A stretch of 64,000 nt of DNA from NCBI RefSeq assembly GCF_007752935.1, contig NZ_CP036319.1, positions 2,356,001 through 2,420,000 on the forward strand, in the 5' to 3' direction. Positions 44,376 through 53,052 of the stretch are shown here, in pieces. The translations under genes and the position numbers were made by a program. Numbering within the stretch: position 1 is the stretch's first letter; each line of letters begins with the position of its first letter. The DNA comes from Crateriforma conspicua (GTDB lineage: Bacteria > Planctomycetota > Planctomycetia > Pirellulales > Pirellulaceae). Under the pieces are notes generated by a model. The model was given only the letters and a program-made list of their open reading frames with translations, made no database searches and was not told where the DNA came from.

Positions 44376-44475
44376 TCTCACGGAGTCACGAAGGCACGGA
44401 GGAGGAGAGAGGGTGGGGCAGGATGGGGATTGGATTCCCTGAAAGCTCCGTGCCTTGGTGCCTCTGTGCGAGGTG
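44376..44475 (+). repeat. Palindromic repeat family, copy B
   Basis: Direct repeat of 44251-44350 with a few substitutions. Arms TCTCACGGAGTCACGAAGGC and CTCCGTGCCTTGGTGCCTC can pair. It ends about 46 bp before the terminator of the Cys-rich gene. Confidence 0.85.
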
Positions 44476-44521
44476 ATTCGATCACGGGGATCGCGGCGGA
44501 TGTGTGTGCCATCGGCGCATG

Positions 44522-44556
44522 AAAAAACCCCGTCGATCCAATGGTGATCGACGGGG
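44522..44556 (-). terminator. Rho-independent terminator of the Cys-rich gene
   Basis: Perfect 11-bp arms CCCCGTCGATC (44528-44538) and GATCGACGGGG (44546-44556) with a 7-nt loop. On the minus strand a run of six T (44527-44522) follows. It lies 33 nt past the stop at 44589. Confidence 0.92.
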
Positions 44557-44588
44557 CCATGCATTTTCTAATCAAGCTTTGCAGCGGA

Positions 44589-45110
44589 TCAGTGACCGCA
44601 ACCGCAAGCCGGAGCAGCTTCGCAACCGCAAGCCGGTTCGATGATTTCGCAGCCACAGGTGGGCTCGATCACTTCGCAACCGCAATCGCATCCGTGATTG
44701 TGCTTGTTGAACAGCTTCTTGAACAATCCCAGCGGGTTGCAGGGCTTGTGGCAAGGTGCGGGAGCGTCGCAGCCGCAAACCGGCTCGCAACCGCAGACGG
44801 GTTCGCAAACGGCAACTTCGCAACCGCAAGCGGGTTCAACAACCGGTGCGCAGCAGGCGTCGCAAGCGCTGTGACGCTTGAACAACTTGCTGAACAGACC
44901 GCACTTCGGTGCGGGAGCTTCGCAGCCACAAACCGGCTCGCAAACCGGTGCACAAACGGGCTCGCATCCGCAAACCGGCTCGCACACGTCACAACCGGAA
45001 TCACATCCGTGACCACACAACTTGTCAAACAGGCCGAACGCGCTGGCGCTCGGGGCACTGCTGGCGGCGATCGCGAAAGCCAACAGAGCAGGGACGATTA
45101 CACGACGCAT
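44589..45110 (-). CDS. Exported cysteine-rich repeat protein
   Basis: 173 aa from ATG 45110, with GGAGAA 7 nt upstream; the longer frame to 45296 is rejected. A signal peptide (VIVPALLAFAIAASSAPSAS) ends ASA-FGLF. The mature ~148 residues contain 32 Cys, mostly in CGCEP and CEPVC units. Three copies of a G-L-F-x-K-L-(F/C) block begin each section (GLFDKLCGHG, GLFSKLFKRH, GLFKKLFNKH), so the protein looks built from three modules. Likely a disulfide-rich or metal-binding envelope protein (inference). A strong terminator follows; single gene. Confidence 0.82.
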   Translation of the reverse strand: MRRVIVPALLAFAIAASSAPSASAFGLFDKLCGHGCDSGCDVCEPVCGCEPVCAPVCEPVCGCEAPAPKCGLFSKLFKRHSACDACCAPVVEPACGCEVAVCEPVCGCEPVCGCDAPAPCHKPCNPLGLFKKLFNKHNHGCDCGCEVIEPTCGCEIIEPACGCEAAPACGCGH

Positions 45111-45491
45111 CGTGAATTCTCCATGGAAAGGTAACTGAACGGGATTCGCCAGCCGCAACACGTCCGAACGGCCGAGCAACCGTGGGATGTCGAAAGCGTC
45201 GGCCACAGCCATGACAACCTTCGCGACTCCGACGGGTCGACCTTGAAACGTGGGAGGAATCAAAGGCCGGTCGGCGTGTGGCGGCAAGCGCGACACCGAA
45301 ATTTGGTGTCGTGAATGGCTATCGGTCAGGTTGCCAATGCGTGATGCGTTGACTTGGCGGGAAATGCCGGTGGCCGCCGGAATCGGTGACGATCGCGACG
45401 ACTTTGACGGTCGCCCGGACCTGTCGGATCAAGCCGGTCGGTGAACACGGGGAAAGAAGGCTGCCGGATAGCGGGCAGCGGAACATCGTGT
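45111..45491. other. 381-bp region between lutC and the Cys-rich gene
   Basis: Both flanking genes run leftwards. It holds a terminator-like hairpin for lut (45452-45479), an inverted repeat CGACACC/GGTGTCG (45291-45311) and the SD of the Cys-rich gene. No gene called. Confidence 0.5.
45452..45479 (-). terminator. Candidate terminator of lutABC
   Basis: Arms GCTGCC (45460-45465) and GGCAGC (45474-45479) with an 8-nt loop, followed on the minus strand by CTTCTTTC. It starts 12 nt past the lutC stop. The stem is short and the T tract interrupted. Confidence 0.5.
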
Positions 45492-46124
45492 TTAGGGCAG
45501 CAGAAAGACCTGGAGCTTGCGGCACCCGTGGGCACCGAGCACCAGAGATTGTTCGATGTCGGCCGTCTTGCTGGGGCCGCTGACGAAGACGCCGAAGGGC
45601 GATTCAATATTACCGATCTGCTGGTAGGCCTGGTGCATGTTGCTGACGATCTGGCTGCGCGAAACGACGATCGCCAAGTATTGTGCGATGAAGATCAGCA
45701 CGCGGTGCGGCAACGTCGCCCCGTCGATCCAAATGGCGCCGTTTTCCGCGACGGCAAACTGGCCCTGTGCGATCGTCCAGTCCAGCGGCGCGAATTCGTG
45801 TGGATCATCGACCGCGGACGCATCGACGTTTCCATTGACGGCGTCGGGGACCAGCGAACAGATCTGCTCGGCTGATGAAAAGACGTCGATTCCCAGCAGA
45901 ATTTCCGCAACTTGTTCCGGCCGGTCGACCAAGTGGCTTTCGCCGCCGACCGCCTGCAAGTTTTGCTGAAACACCGCCAGCGGATCATCAAACTGAGTCA
46001 ACGACGACGTGTCGATCGGCGGGATGGGGTTGCTGTCGATCACTTGGCCACGCAGGCGGTCCATGATCGCGCGTCGGCTGTCGGTCGTTGCTGTCACCGA
46101 TGACTTGACAGTGGATTCGTTCAC
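45492..46124 (-). CDS. lutC: LutC-like LUD-domain protein of lactate utilisation
   Basis: 210 aa from ATG 46124, overlapping the lutB stop. After a variable N-terminus, ~70-210 are an LUD/LutC domain with TIAQGQFAVAENGAIWIDG, RVLIFIAQYLAIVVSRSQIV, and SGPSKTADIEQSLVLGAHG. Family knowledge: with LutA and LutB it forms the L-lactate to pyruvate oxidation complex. Third and last gene of the operon. Confidence 0.9.
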   Translation of the reverse strand: MNESTVKSSVTATTDSRRAIMDRLRGQVIDSNPIPPIDTSSLTQFDDPLAVFQQNLQAVGGESHLVDRPEQVAEILLGIDVFSSAEQICSLVPDAVNGNVDASAVDDPHEFAPLDWTIAQGQFAVAENGAIWIDGATLPHRVLIFIAQYLAIVVSRSQIVSNMHQAYQQIGNIESPFGVFVSGPSKTADIEQSLVLGAHGCRKLQVFLLP

Positions 46125-47575
46125 GATGCGTCTCCATTGGACCGCGTGTTCGCGTGGGTTGTCGCGTTCCCGTTGACCGAATCACGGCGTTGTGGATTGC
46201 CCCGGTTGGCGATGTACCACTGACGGAAACTTTCCCGTGGCGGTTTCGGCAATTCGCGGGCCTTGGTCCACGTGTTGAATCGGTTGTGAGTGACGAAGTG
46301 CGGCAAGACACGCAGCGCCGTGCGTCCCATGGATCCGGCGGTCCGGTACAGCCCCGGTCGCTGAAACAAAAACGAAGCCGTCTTCATCGCGACGCGTTTG
46401 GACAACGGCAACAGTCCATTTCCGACCAATTCACCACGCCACGCCAGCAATTGATGATGCAGTGGGATCTTGACGGGGCAAACGTCACTGCAGGAACCGC
46501 ACAGACTGCACGCATACGGCAGCGACTTGTACGATTTGGCGTCACGCGATGGCGACAGCACACTGCCGATTGGTCCCGGCACGGTCGCGCGGTAACTGTG
46601 TCCGCCGCTGCGGCGATACACCGGGCACGTGTTCATGCACGCTCCACAGCGGATGCAGTGCATGGCGGGGCGGAACGTGTCGTTGCCCCGCAGTCGTGTG
46701 CGGCCGTTGTCGACCAAGACGATGTGTAATTCGCTGTTGTCGTCTTTGGGACCGTGAAAATGTGACGTGTACGTGGTCACAGGCTGTCCGGTTGCGCTGC
46801 GGGCCAGCAATCGAGTGAACACCGACAGATCGGCCAGCGACGGGATCATCTTTTCGATCCCCATGCAAGCGATGTGGACTTTGGGAAGCGATACGCCCAA
46901 GTCCGCGTTGCCTTCGTTGGTACAGACGACAAAGCCACCGGTTTCGGCGATGCCAAAATTCACCCCGGTGATGCCGACTTCACCGGCCAAGAATTTGTTT
47001 CGTAAATGGTTGCGTGCGGCTTCGGTCAGGTATTGCGGATCGGACGCCCCGGCATCGGTGCCCAAGTGTGTGTGGAACGTCTGGCCGACTTCTTCCTTCT
47101 TGATGTGGATGGCCGGCAGGACGATGTGGCTGGGCGTTTCTTCGCGAAGTTGGACGATGCGTTCACCCAGGTCGGTGTCGACGACTTCGATGCCGTTGTT
47201 TTCCAGGTACGGGTTCAGCCCGCATTCCTCGGTCAACATCGACTTGCTTTTGACGATTCGCTGGGTGCCGTGTTGTCGCAGAATCTTCAACACGATGGCG
47301 TTGTGTTCTTCAGCATCCGCGGCCCAGTGCACGGTTGCACCACGGGCGGTCGCGTTGCGTTCGAATTGTTCCAGGTAATCGCCCAAGTTGGCGATCGTGT
47401 GGGTCTTGATCGCCGAAGCACGTTCGCGCAGGTATTCCCATTCGGGCACCGATGACGCTTGACGGTCACGCTTGACGCGGACGAACCACAGGGCGTCGTC
47501 GTGCCAGTGCGAACGATCTTCGTTGGTCACAAACGGCTTGGCAGCGGTCGGGTGGTCGACGATCGGCAGCTTCAT
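46121..47575 (-). CDS. lutB: LutB-like iron-sulfur lactate utilisation protein
   Basis: 484 aa from ATG 47575, which overlaps the lutA stop (ATGA); the longer frame to 47698 lies in lutA. An LUD region fills ~60-290 (GVNFGIAETGGFVVCTNEGN). Two 4Fe-4S motifs follow: CIRCGACMNTCPVYR and CSLCGSCSDVCPVKIP. A basic C-terminal tail of ~60 residues (PKPPRESFRQWYIANRG) follows. Carries electrons in L-lactate oxidation. Confidence 0.94.
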   Translation of the reverse strand: MKLPIVDHPTAAKPFVTNEDRSHWHDDALWFVRVKRDRQASSVPEWEYLRERASAIKTHTIANLGDYLEQFERNATARGATVHWAADAEEHNAIVLKILRQHGTQRIVKSKSMLTEECGLNPYLENNGIEVVDTDLGERIVQLREETPSHIVLPAIHIKKEEVGQTFHTHLGTDAGASDPQYLTEAARNHLRNKFLAGEVGITGVNFGIAETGGFVVCTNEGNADLGVSLPKVHIACMGIEKMIPSLADLSVFTRLLARSATGQPVTTYTSHFHGPKDDNSELHIVLVDNGRTRLRGNDTFRPAMHCIRCGACMNTCPVYRRSGGHSYRATVPGPIGSVLSPSRDAKSYKSLPYACSLCGSCSDVCPVKIPLHHQLLAWRGELVGNGLLPLSKRVAMKTASFLFQRPGLYRTAGSMGRTALRVLPHFVTHNRFNTWTKARELPKPPRESFRQWYIANRGNPQRRDSVNGNATTHANTRSNGDAS

Positions 47576-48351
47576 GATCGCTGTGCGGCGGCAAGAGGAG
47601 CGGTTTCCAATTCGCGTCCGACCAACACCTCGGACACATGCATCACTTGCAAGCGGTTTTGCTGGCGACGCAAGATTCCCTGCAAGTGCATCAAACAACT
47701 CATGTCGGCCGACACGATCACCTCACTGCCGGAACCCGAATGATCGGCGATCCGGTCGCGACCCATCGCGGCCGACACGTCCGCTTCATTGACCGCAAAC
47801 GTGCCGCCGAATCCACAACATTCGTCCACGCGGGTCAGCGGCATCAGTTCAATTCCCTGAACTTGATTCAACACCGCAGCGACTTTGTCCGGACGCTGGA
47901 CCATCCGTTCGCTTTGCGACCCCAGTCCCAATTCACGCAAACCGTGACAGCTTTGATGGACACTGACTCGGTGCGGGAAACAGACGTCAGGGATCCGGCC
48001 GCCGTGCACGTCGTGGATGTATTCGCAAAGCTCGAACGTTCGGTCGCGGACCGACGTGAATGCGGGATCGTCGTCGGCGAAGTACTCCGCGTAGTGATGC
48101 CGCACCATCGCGGTGCACGAACCGGAGGGACAAATCACAGCGTCATAGCCGGTAAACAGTTCGACGAAACGCCGGGCAACCGGCGCGGTGTCACTGTTAC
48201 AGCCGGTGTTGGCCATCGGCTGGCCACAACAGGTTTGCCCGTCGGGAAAGACGACATCCAGACCCAGGCTTTCCAACAGTTCCAGTGTCGCGACGGCGAC
48301 CTGAGGAAAGAACTGGTCGATGTAACAGGGAACAAAAAGGGCGACTGTCAT
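47572..48351 (-). CDS. lutA: LutA-like CCG-domain lactate utilisation protein
   Basis: 259 aa from ATG 48351. Two cysteine-rich CCG domains: TCCGQPMANTG near residue 41 with an upstream CYIDQF, and DECCGFGGTFAVNE near 177, with CPSGSC and SCHGLREL as associated ligands. Such domains bind FeS clusters in heterodisulfide reductase/GlpC-type proteins. First gene of lutABC, translationally coupled to lutB. Confidence 0.94.
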   Translation of the reverse strand: MTVALFVPCYIDQFFPQVAVATLELLESLGLDVVFPDGQTCCGQPMANTGCNSDTAPVARRFVELFTGYDAVICPSGSCTAMVRHHYAEYFADDDPAFTSVRDRTFELCEYIHDVHGGRIPDVCFPHRVSVHQSCHGLRELGLGSQSERMVQRPDKVAAVLNQVQGIELMPLTRVDECCGFGGTFAVNEADVSAAMGRDRIADHSGSGSEVIVSADMSCLMHLQGILRRQQNRLQVMHVSEVLVGRELETAPLAAAQRS

Positions 48352-48524
48352 CGACGTCGTTGGGGAACGGTGTTGCGGTCAAGAGGAGTGCGGCGCCAGG
48401 TTGGGCGTGCAACCGTGCGCCGACCGCCAAGATAACCCATCGTGTGGCAGTGGCGAGATCGTCAACGATCAATCATTGACGATTTTCGCAAAGCAAATTG
48501 TTAACCACTTGCCGCGGACGTCGA

Positions 48525-49748
48525 TCACCACCGCAAAACCGCGGTTCCCCAAGCCAGTCCCGCGCCGAATCCGCTAATCAGCACCAAATCGTCGCGTTTC
48601 AGCCGACCGTCCTTGGACGCTTCGTCCAGCACCAGCGGAATACTGGCCGCCGAAGTGTTGCCATAGCGGTCAAGATTCATCAGGGCCTTATCGCCGGCGA
48701 TGTTCAACGCCGCGACCGACGCGTCCAAAATCCGCTGGTTGGCTTGATGCAACACGACCCAGTCGATCTGGTCGGCTGACACACCGGCGTCGCCCAGCAC
48801 ATCTTTGCCGCTGTCTTCGATCACGCGGACCGCCCATTTGAAGACCGCGCGACCGTCCATGCGAAAATATTGGCCGCCGCAGGCGTACTGCTCCGGTGTA
48901 AGCGGATGTTTTGATCCGCCGGCTTTGATTTGCAACAAGTCCCCGCCGCTGCCTTCGCTGCCCAACTGATACGACAGCAAACCATAACGGTCGTCCGAAG
49001 ATCCGTCGGCGGCGAATCCGTTGGGGTGCGCCGGATCCAACCGCAGCGACACATCGTCGTCTTGGCCCGAATCACCGGCCATCGCCGCATCGTTGCCGAC
49101 CGTTGCGTCATCGGGGACCAACAGCACCGCGCCGGCGGCATCGCCGAACAGGGGATAGGTTTTCTTGTCGCTGGGATCGACCGTACCGTTCATCGCATCG
49201 GCACCGACGACCAAGACACATTGGTGATTTCCGCTGGCGACAAACTGCCCCGCGGTGATCAATGCATAGACGAATCCGGCACAGGCGGCGTTGACGTCCA
49301 TGGCCGGCGCCAACGCACCCAGCCGTTCTTGCAGCTGGCACGCCGTTGACGGCGTCGGATAGTCAGACGTCATCGTGGCAACAATGATCAGGTCGACTTC
49401 GTCCGCGGTGCGACCGGCCGACTTCAGGCAATCCATCGCGGCTTGATAGGCCATGTCGCTGGTGGTTTCACCTTCGGCCATCACACGACGTTGCCGGATG
49501 CCGGTTCGCCGGACGATCCAATCGCTGTCACAGCCCAACGCGGCCAAGTCTTCATTGGTCACGATCCGCTGTGGTGCGTACGATCCCGTCCCGGCAATGC
49601 GAAATCCAGTCAGACGTCCCAAACGCCCACGGCCGCTGGTCGTTGTGGTGGGGGCCGGCGACGCGTCATTTCGCAGACGTTCACGGCGCGCGGACGACCC
49701 GCTGGTGGGGCGACGAACCTGTTCGGACGAAATCGGCGTGGAGGTCAT
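48525..49748 (-). CDS. Beta-ketoacyl-ACP synthase III (FabH-like)
   Basis: 407 aa from ATG 49748. Residues 1-45 are a Ser/Thr/Pro/Arg-rich extension not found in typical FabH (~320 aa). The thiolase fold then starts (LTGFRIAGTGSYAPQRIVTN). Triad: C156 in AACAGF, His in VVLHQANQRI and Asn in YGNTSAASIP. A ~45-residue Asp/Gly-rich insert follows residue ~225. It starts fatty-acid synthesis by condensing acyl-CoA with malonyl-ACP; no other fab gene adjoins, so it could be a specialised paralogue. Internal Met codons could give a shorter protein. Confidence 0.9.
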   Translation of the reverse strand: MTSTPISSEQVRRPTSGSSARRERLRNDASPAPTTTTSGRGRLGRLTGFRIAGTGSYAPQRIVTNEDLAALGCDSDWIVRRTGIRQRRVMAEGETTSDMAYQAAMDCLKSAGRTADEVDLIIVATMTSDYPTPSTACQLQERLGALAPAMDVNAACAGFVYALITAGQFVASGNHQCVLVVGADAMNGTVDPSDKKTYPLFGDAAGAVLLVPDDATVGNDAAMAGDSGQDDDVSLRLDPAHPNGFAADGSSDDRYGLLSYQLGSEGSGGDLLQIKAGGSKHPLTPEQYACGGQYFRMDGRAVFKWAVRVIEDSGKDVLGDAGVSADQIDWVVLHQANQRILDASVAALNIAGDKALMNLDRYGNTSAASIPLVLDEASKDGRLKRDDLVLISGFGAGLAWGTAVLRW

Positions 49749-49914
49749 GGGCGGTCAATCGCGGGAAGAACACACCGGGTCGGTCCAGGATGCCAGGCCG
49801 ACGGCGATCGTGTTGCCGGATAATAATGCGACGCCGGTCGACCGACGCGCAATCCAGCGGCGGTGTCAATTCCGGCCGGCAAACGCGGTCGATTCAACCA
49901 TCAGTTCGCCAATC

Positions 49915-51288
49915 ATGAGCGGGAGTATAACGATCAGGCTTCAGCAGCGGCAGACGAACCAGTGGCGGACGTTATTTCGCCCACGGTGGACCCACGAATC
50001 AGCCCGGTCGATTGCCAGGTCGGCTCGATCGTCCGGCTTTTTCGTCCGACGGTCGATCGCGGGCGTCATTCTGATCGCCGTGCCGCTGCTTGTCACGGGT
50101 TGCCGGCCGCGGCAGAGCGACGAAGTCACCCTGATGAAGGTGGCCGGCGGGTCCATGGCCCCGGCATGGGTGGGGCGGCACGGCGAAGTCCGCTGTGAAC
50201 AGTGTTTGTCGTCCCTGCGGATCGTCACCGCGATGATGCCGCCCAAGGGGGAAACGTTCGTCTGTCCGTTTTGCGGTGGCGAAGTGACCAGTCCCGGTGT
50301 GGCCGATCGATCGGGCGATGTTGTGGCGGTTCATCACCCCCGAGGCAATGACCACCGCTGGCAGCGTGGCGATTTGGTCGCGGTGCGACGAAATGGCATT
50401 CCGCGTTTGAAGCGGTTGGTGGCATTGCCGGGCGATGTGGTGGCCTTGGACGGCTTGCGTTTGACCGTCAACGGCCGCACGGCGGGCGACCACTTTGACG
50501 CTCCGTTGATCGTCGTCAATCAAGACTGGTTGTCAGATCCAGACGCCGAGAGGCCTTCATCGGAGGGACGTCCGTTTTCTTGGTGGCAACCGTCGGACGC
50601 ACAAGGACGTCCGAATCGCGGATGGGCACGCCAGGATTCCGCGTGGACCGCGGCACGATCGCGCGACGACGCGACGCCATCTTGGCTGGTGTATCGGCAC
50701 CGGAACGTTTTTCATTCGCTTCGTCAGGACAGCATTCGCGACAACTATCCGGGAAACGTTTCGCTGGTCCGCCCGTTGTACGAAGTGGACCGACTGGTGC
50801 TGACGGCCAACGTCCAGGCCGGGCCGGATGCCAGCGTGGCGACGGGGCCCTTGGGCGAAGGCGGCATCGAAGTTTATTTCTGGACCCCTGATGGCATCGT
50901 GATGCATCGACGTCCGCTGCCGCGCGACATGTCCGCGATGCGATTCTACAGTCGCGACGCGGTCTTGGTCCCCGCAGATCGAAACGCCACGATTCCGGTG
51001 ACGCAAAAAAGGCCGGTCGCCATCACGGCGCCGCCGGGCACCGTCGTGGCGGGTTTGCTACTGGAACGCCCGGTCGAATATCGGCTGCGGCGAACCGATG
51101 CGACGGAATCGTTCCCGCTGCGTCTGGGCGAAGACCAATTCTTCGTCTTGGGTGACAACGTCCCCGTTTCGGTCGATAGCCGCAAATGGGGGCCGATCCG
51201 ACGCGATGATCTCATCGGGTGGGTTCCCGCGACGGCGGAACCGATTGCCGCTGGTCGCTTACCGGCCCAGCCGATCAATCGGGAATGA
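49915..51288 (+). CDS. Signal peptidase I-like S26 protein with inserted zinc ribbon
   Basis: 457 aa from ATG 49915; the open frame runs back to 49453, antisense to fabH, and is rejected. A membrane segment lies at ~46-63 (IAGVILIAVPLLVTGC). Catalytic Ser80 is in GGSMAPAW, Lys166 in RLKRLVALPGD, and the late box GDNVPVSVDSRKWG is present near 420. Between Ser and Lys is a zinc ribbon: CEQC (94-97) and CPFC (117-120). A second long insert (~190-380) sits before the late box. The enzyme should cleave signal peptides at the outer face of the membrane; LVTGC also resembles a lipobox. It is not the typical LepB of ~250-320 aa. Its end overlaps lysA by 14 bp. Confidence 0.82.
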   Translation: MSGSITIRLQQRQTNQWRTLFRPRWTHESARSIARSARSSGFFVRRSIAGVILIAVPLLVTGCRPRQSDEVTLMKVAGGSMAPAWVGRHGEVRCEQCLSSLRIVTAMMPPKGETFVCPFCGGEVTSPGVADRSGDVVAVHHPRGNDHRWQRGDLVAVRRNGIPRLKRLVALPGDVVALDGLRLTVNGRTAGDHFDAPLIVVNQDWLSDPDAERPSSEGRPFSWWQPSDAQGRPNRGWARQDSAWTAARSRDDATPSWLVYRHRNVFHSLRQDSIRDNYPGNVSLVRPLYEVDRLVLTANVQAGPDASVATGPLGEGGIEVYFWTPDGIVMHRRPLPRDMSAMRFYSRDAVLVPADRNATIPVTQKRPVAITAPPGTVVAGLLLERPVEYRLRRTDATESFPLRLGEDQFFVLGDNVPVSVDSRKWGPIRRDDLIGWVPATAEPIAAGRLPAQPINRE

Positions 51289-52558
51289 TCTCGCCGCGGG
51301 TCAAGTCGTCCATCGTTTCCCGCTGGCGGATCAACTTGGCCGATCCGTCTTCGATCAACACCTCGGCCGGACGCAGCTTGCTGTTGTAATTGCTGGCCAT
51401 CACGAAGCCATAAGCACCCGCGTTCTCCAGAATCAGATAGTCGCCCACACCGACGGTCGGCAGCATTCGCGATTCCACGTACCCGCCTTCGCGTTGGGTA
51501 AAGATGTCGCCCGATTCGCACAGCGGGCCGCCGACGATCGTCGGGACTTCTTCGCGTGCCGCCGCGTTGCCTTTGATGCTGCAGACGCTGATCGGATGAT
51601 AGGCGCCGTACATTACCGGACGTGCCAAGTCGTTGAAGCCCGCGTCGACCAAGACGAACAAGTTGTCGCCGACCTTCTTCACCGCGCGGACTTCGGCGAT
51701 CAAGTATCCACTTTCGGCGGACAAGAAACGGCCCGGTTCGATTTCCAATTGCAACCGGTGGCCGAACGATTCGCTCAAGCGATTTCGAGTGTCGTCCCAG
51801 ATTTGAAAATACTTTTCAATGTCGACGTAAGATTCGTCATCCTTGTACGGCACGGGCAATCCGCCGCCGGCGCTGATGGTTTTCAACGTGCGACCGACTT
51901 CATGAGCCGCCGATTCCATCGCCGCGCCGACTTGGCCCAGGTGTTCCAGATCGGTGCCCGATCCGATGTGCATGTGCAGCCCCGTCACGGTCACACCGTT
52001 CTGGTCGGCTCGCAACAGACAGTCGTTGATCTGTGAATGCCAAATGCCGTGCTTGCTGCCGTCGCCACCGGTGTTCGTCTTTTGGCTGTGCCCGTGTCCG
52101 AATCCCGGGTTGATCCGCAAGGTGATTTCACAGCCCGGCAAGCGGCTGCCGATCTGGCTGATCATGTCGGGCGACCCGCAATTGACGTGCAAGCGGTGAT
52201 CGACACACATCTCCAAAGCTTGGCGGTCAAAGATGTCGGCGGTGTAGACGATCTCGTGACTGCCCGGGCCGCCCTGGTATCCGGCCTTCATCGCCCGGTG
52301 GATTTCGCCCGCGCTGACCGCGTCGACGACAACCCCGCGTCGTCGCATCCGTTCCAGGATCGCGATATTGCTGCAGGCCTTTTGTGCGTACCGGATCACG
52401 TCGAACGATTTCAGCTGTTCGATCCGCTGGTCAATGACGTTTTGGTCGTACACGTACAGCGGTGTGCCGTACTGGCCGACCAAATCGGCGATCGTCTGTC
52501 CGGCGATTTCGGTGCGGGCGGTCGGAAAAGCGGTGGTGGCGGCCATCGAACGCGTCAT
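51275..52558 (-). CDS. lysA: Diaminopimelate decarboxylase
   Basis: 427 aa from ATG 52558 (ATG 52546 also possible). The PLP lysine is K60 in IRYAQKACSN. Barrel motifs HMHIGSGTDLEHLG and SAGGGLPVPY are present, and GGPLCESGD carries the active Cys at the dimer interface. Last step of lysine synthesis: meso-diaminopimelate to L-lysine. Length is normal. Convergent with the signal peptidase gene, overlapping by 14 bp. Confidence 0.95.
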   Translation of the reverse strand: MTRSMAATTAFPTARTEIAGQTIADLVGQYGTPLYVYDQNVIDQRIEQLKSFDVIRYAQKACSNIAILERMRRRGVVVDAVSAGEIHRAMKAGYQGGPGSHEIVYTADIFDRQALEMCVDHRLHVNCGSPDMISQIGSRLPGCEITLRINPGFGHGHSQKTNTGGDGSKHGIWHSQINDCLLRADQNGVTVTGLHMHIGSGTDLEHLGQVGAAMESAAHEVGRTLKTISAGGGLPVPYKDDESYVDIEKYFQIWDDTRNRLSESFGHRLQLEIEPGRFLSAESGYLIAEVRAVKKVGDNLFVLVDAGFNDLARPVMYGAYHPISVCSIKGNAAAREEVPTIVGGPLCESGDIFTQREGGYVESRMLPTVGVGDYLILENAGAYGFVMASNYNSKLRPAEVLIEDGSAKLIRQRETMDDLTRGEIIPD

Positions 52559-53052
52559 CCAGTTCTAACAATCGGGGCAACTAATGGGAGGCAGCAATTC
52601 AGTCGACGCAGGATACACCGCCGTCGCGTTTTTGGGCAGCAAGGGCCGCAGCGACGGCGTGCGGCTTGGCGTGCGGCTTGGCGTGCGGCTTGGCGTGCGG
52701 CTTGGCGTGCGGCTCGGCGGCCGGCGTGAGACTCGGGGCGGTTGACCGAGCCGGAAAGGCCGCCTCGTTTGCCCGATCACCCCAAGCATCGGATTCCCCG
52801 TCGCCGGGTTAACCGCGAAGAAGTCCAGACGCAACACCGCGACAAATCGGCGGCTGTGAAAAACGAGCGTGTCGGCAACGCTCTTCTTGAGAGAAAATAA
52901 AGGACGCAGGTTCGTCAGAGCCACGCGCGTGCAGTCATGTTTTGAATCATGCTGGTGTGCCCCGGCGGCAAAACCTGCCCATCCCACCCGCCTTTGTCTG
53001 CGTCGGCGAATCATCCCTCGTGATTGCCACGCGCATCCCCACCCTGACCATC
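52559..53052. other. 494-bp divergent region with a 12-bp tandem repeat
   Basis: Between lysA (-) and the adaptor gene (+). It contains five 12-bp units at 52657-52716. Frames crossing it are repeat artefacts or extensions of the flanking genes. Promoters for both genes must lie here but none is clear. Confidence 0.5.
52657..52716 (+). repeat. 12-bp tandem repeat, five units
   Basis: Four exact copies of GCGTGCGGCTTG and a fifth with one change (GCGTGCGGCTCG), in direct tandem. Intergenic, about 100 bp upstream of lysA. Such arrays vary in copy number by replication slippage. Confidence 0.9.

Larger units (their letters stand above)
44222..44588. other. 367-bp intergenic region with repeats and a terminator
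   Basis: Contains two direct copies of a palindromic repeat (44251-44350 and 44376-44475) and the terminator of the Cys-rich gene (44522-44556). No gene is called; frames inside are repeat-derived. Confidence 0.7.

Noticed and set aside
49453-49914. N-terminal extension of the signal peptidase-like gene
   Set aside because: Most of it is antisense to fabH, with Arg-rich composition; the membrane anchor lies just after ATG 49915.
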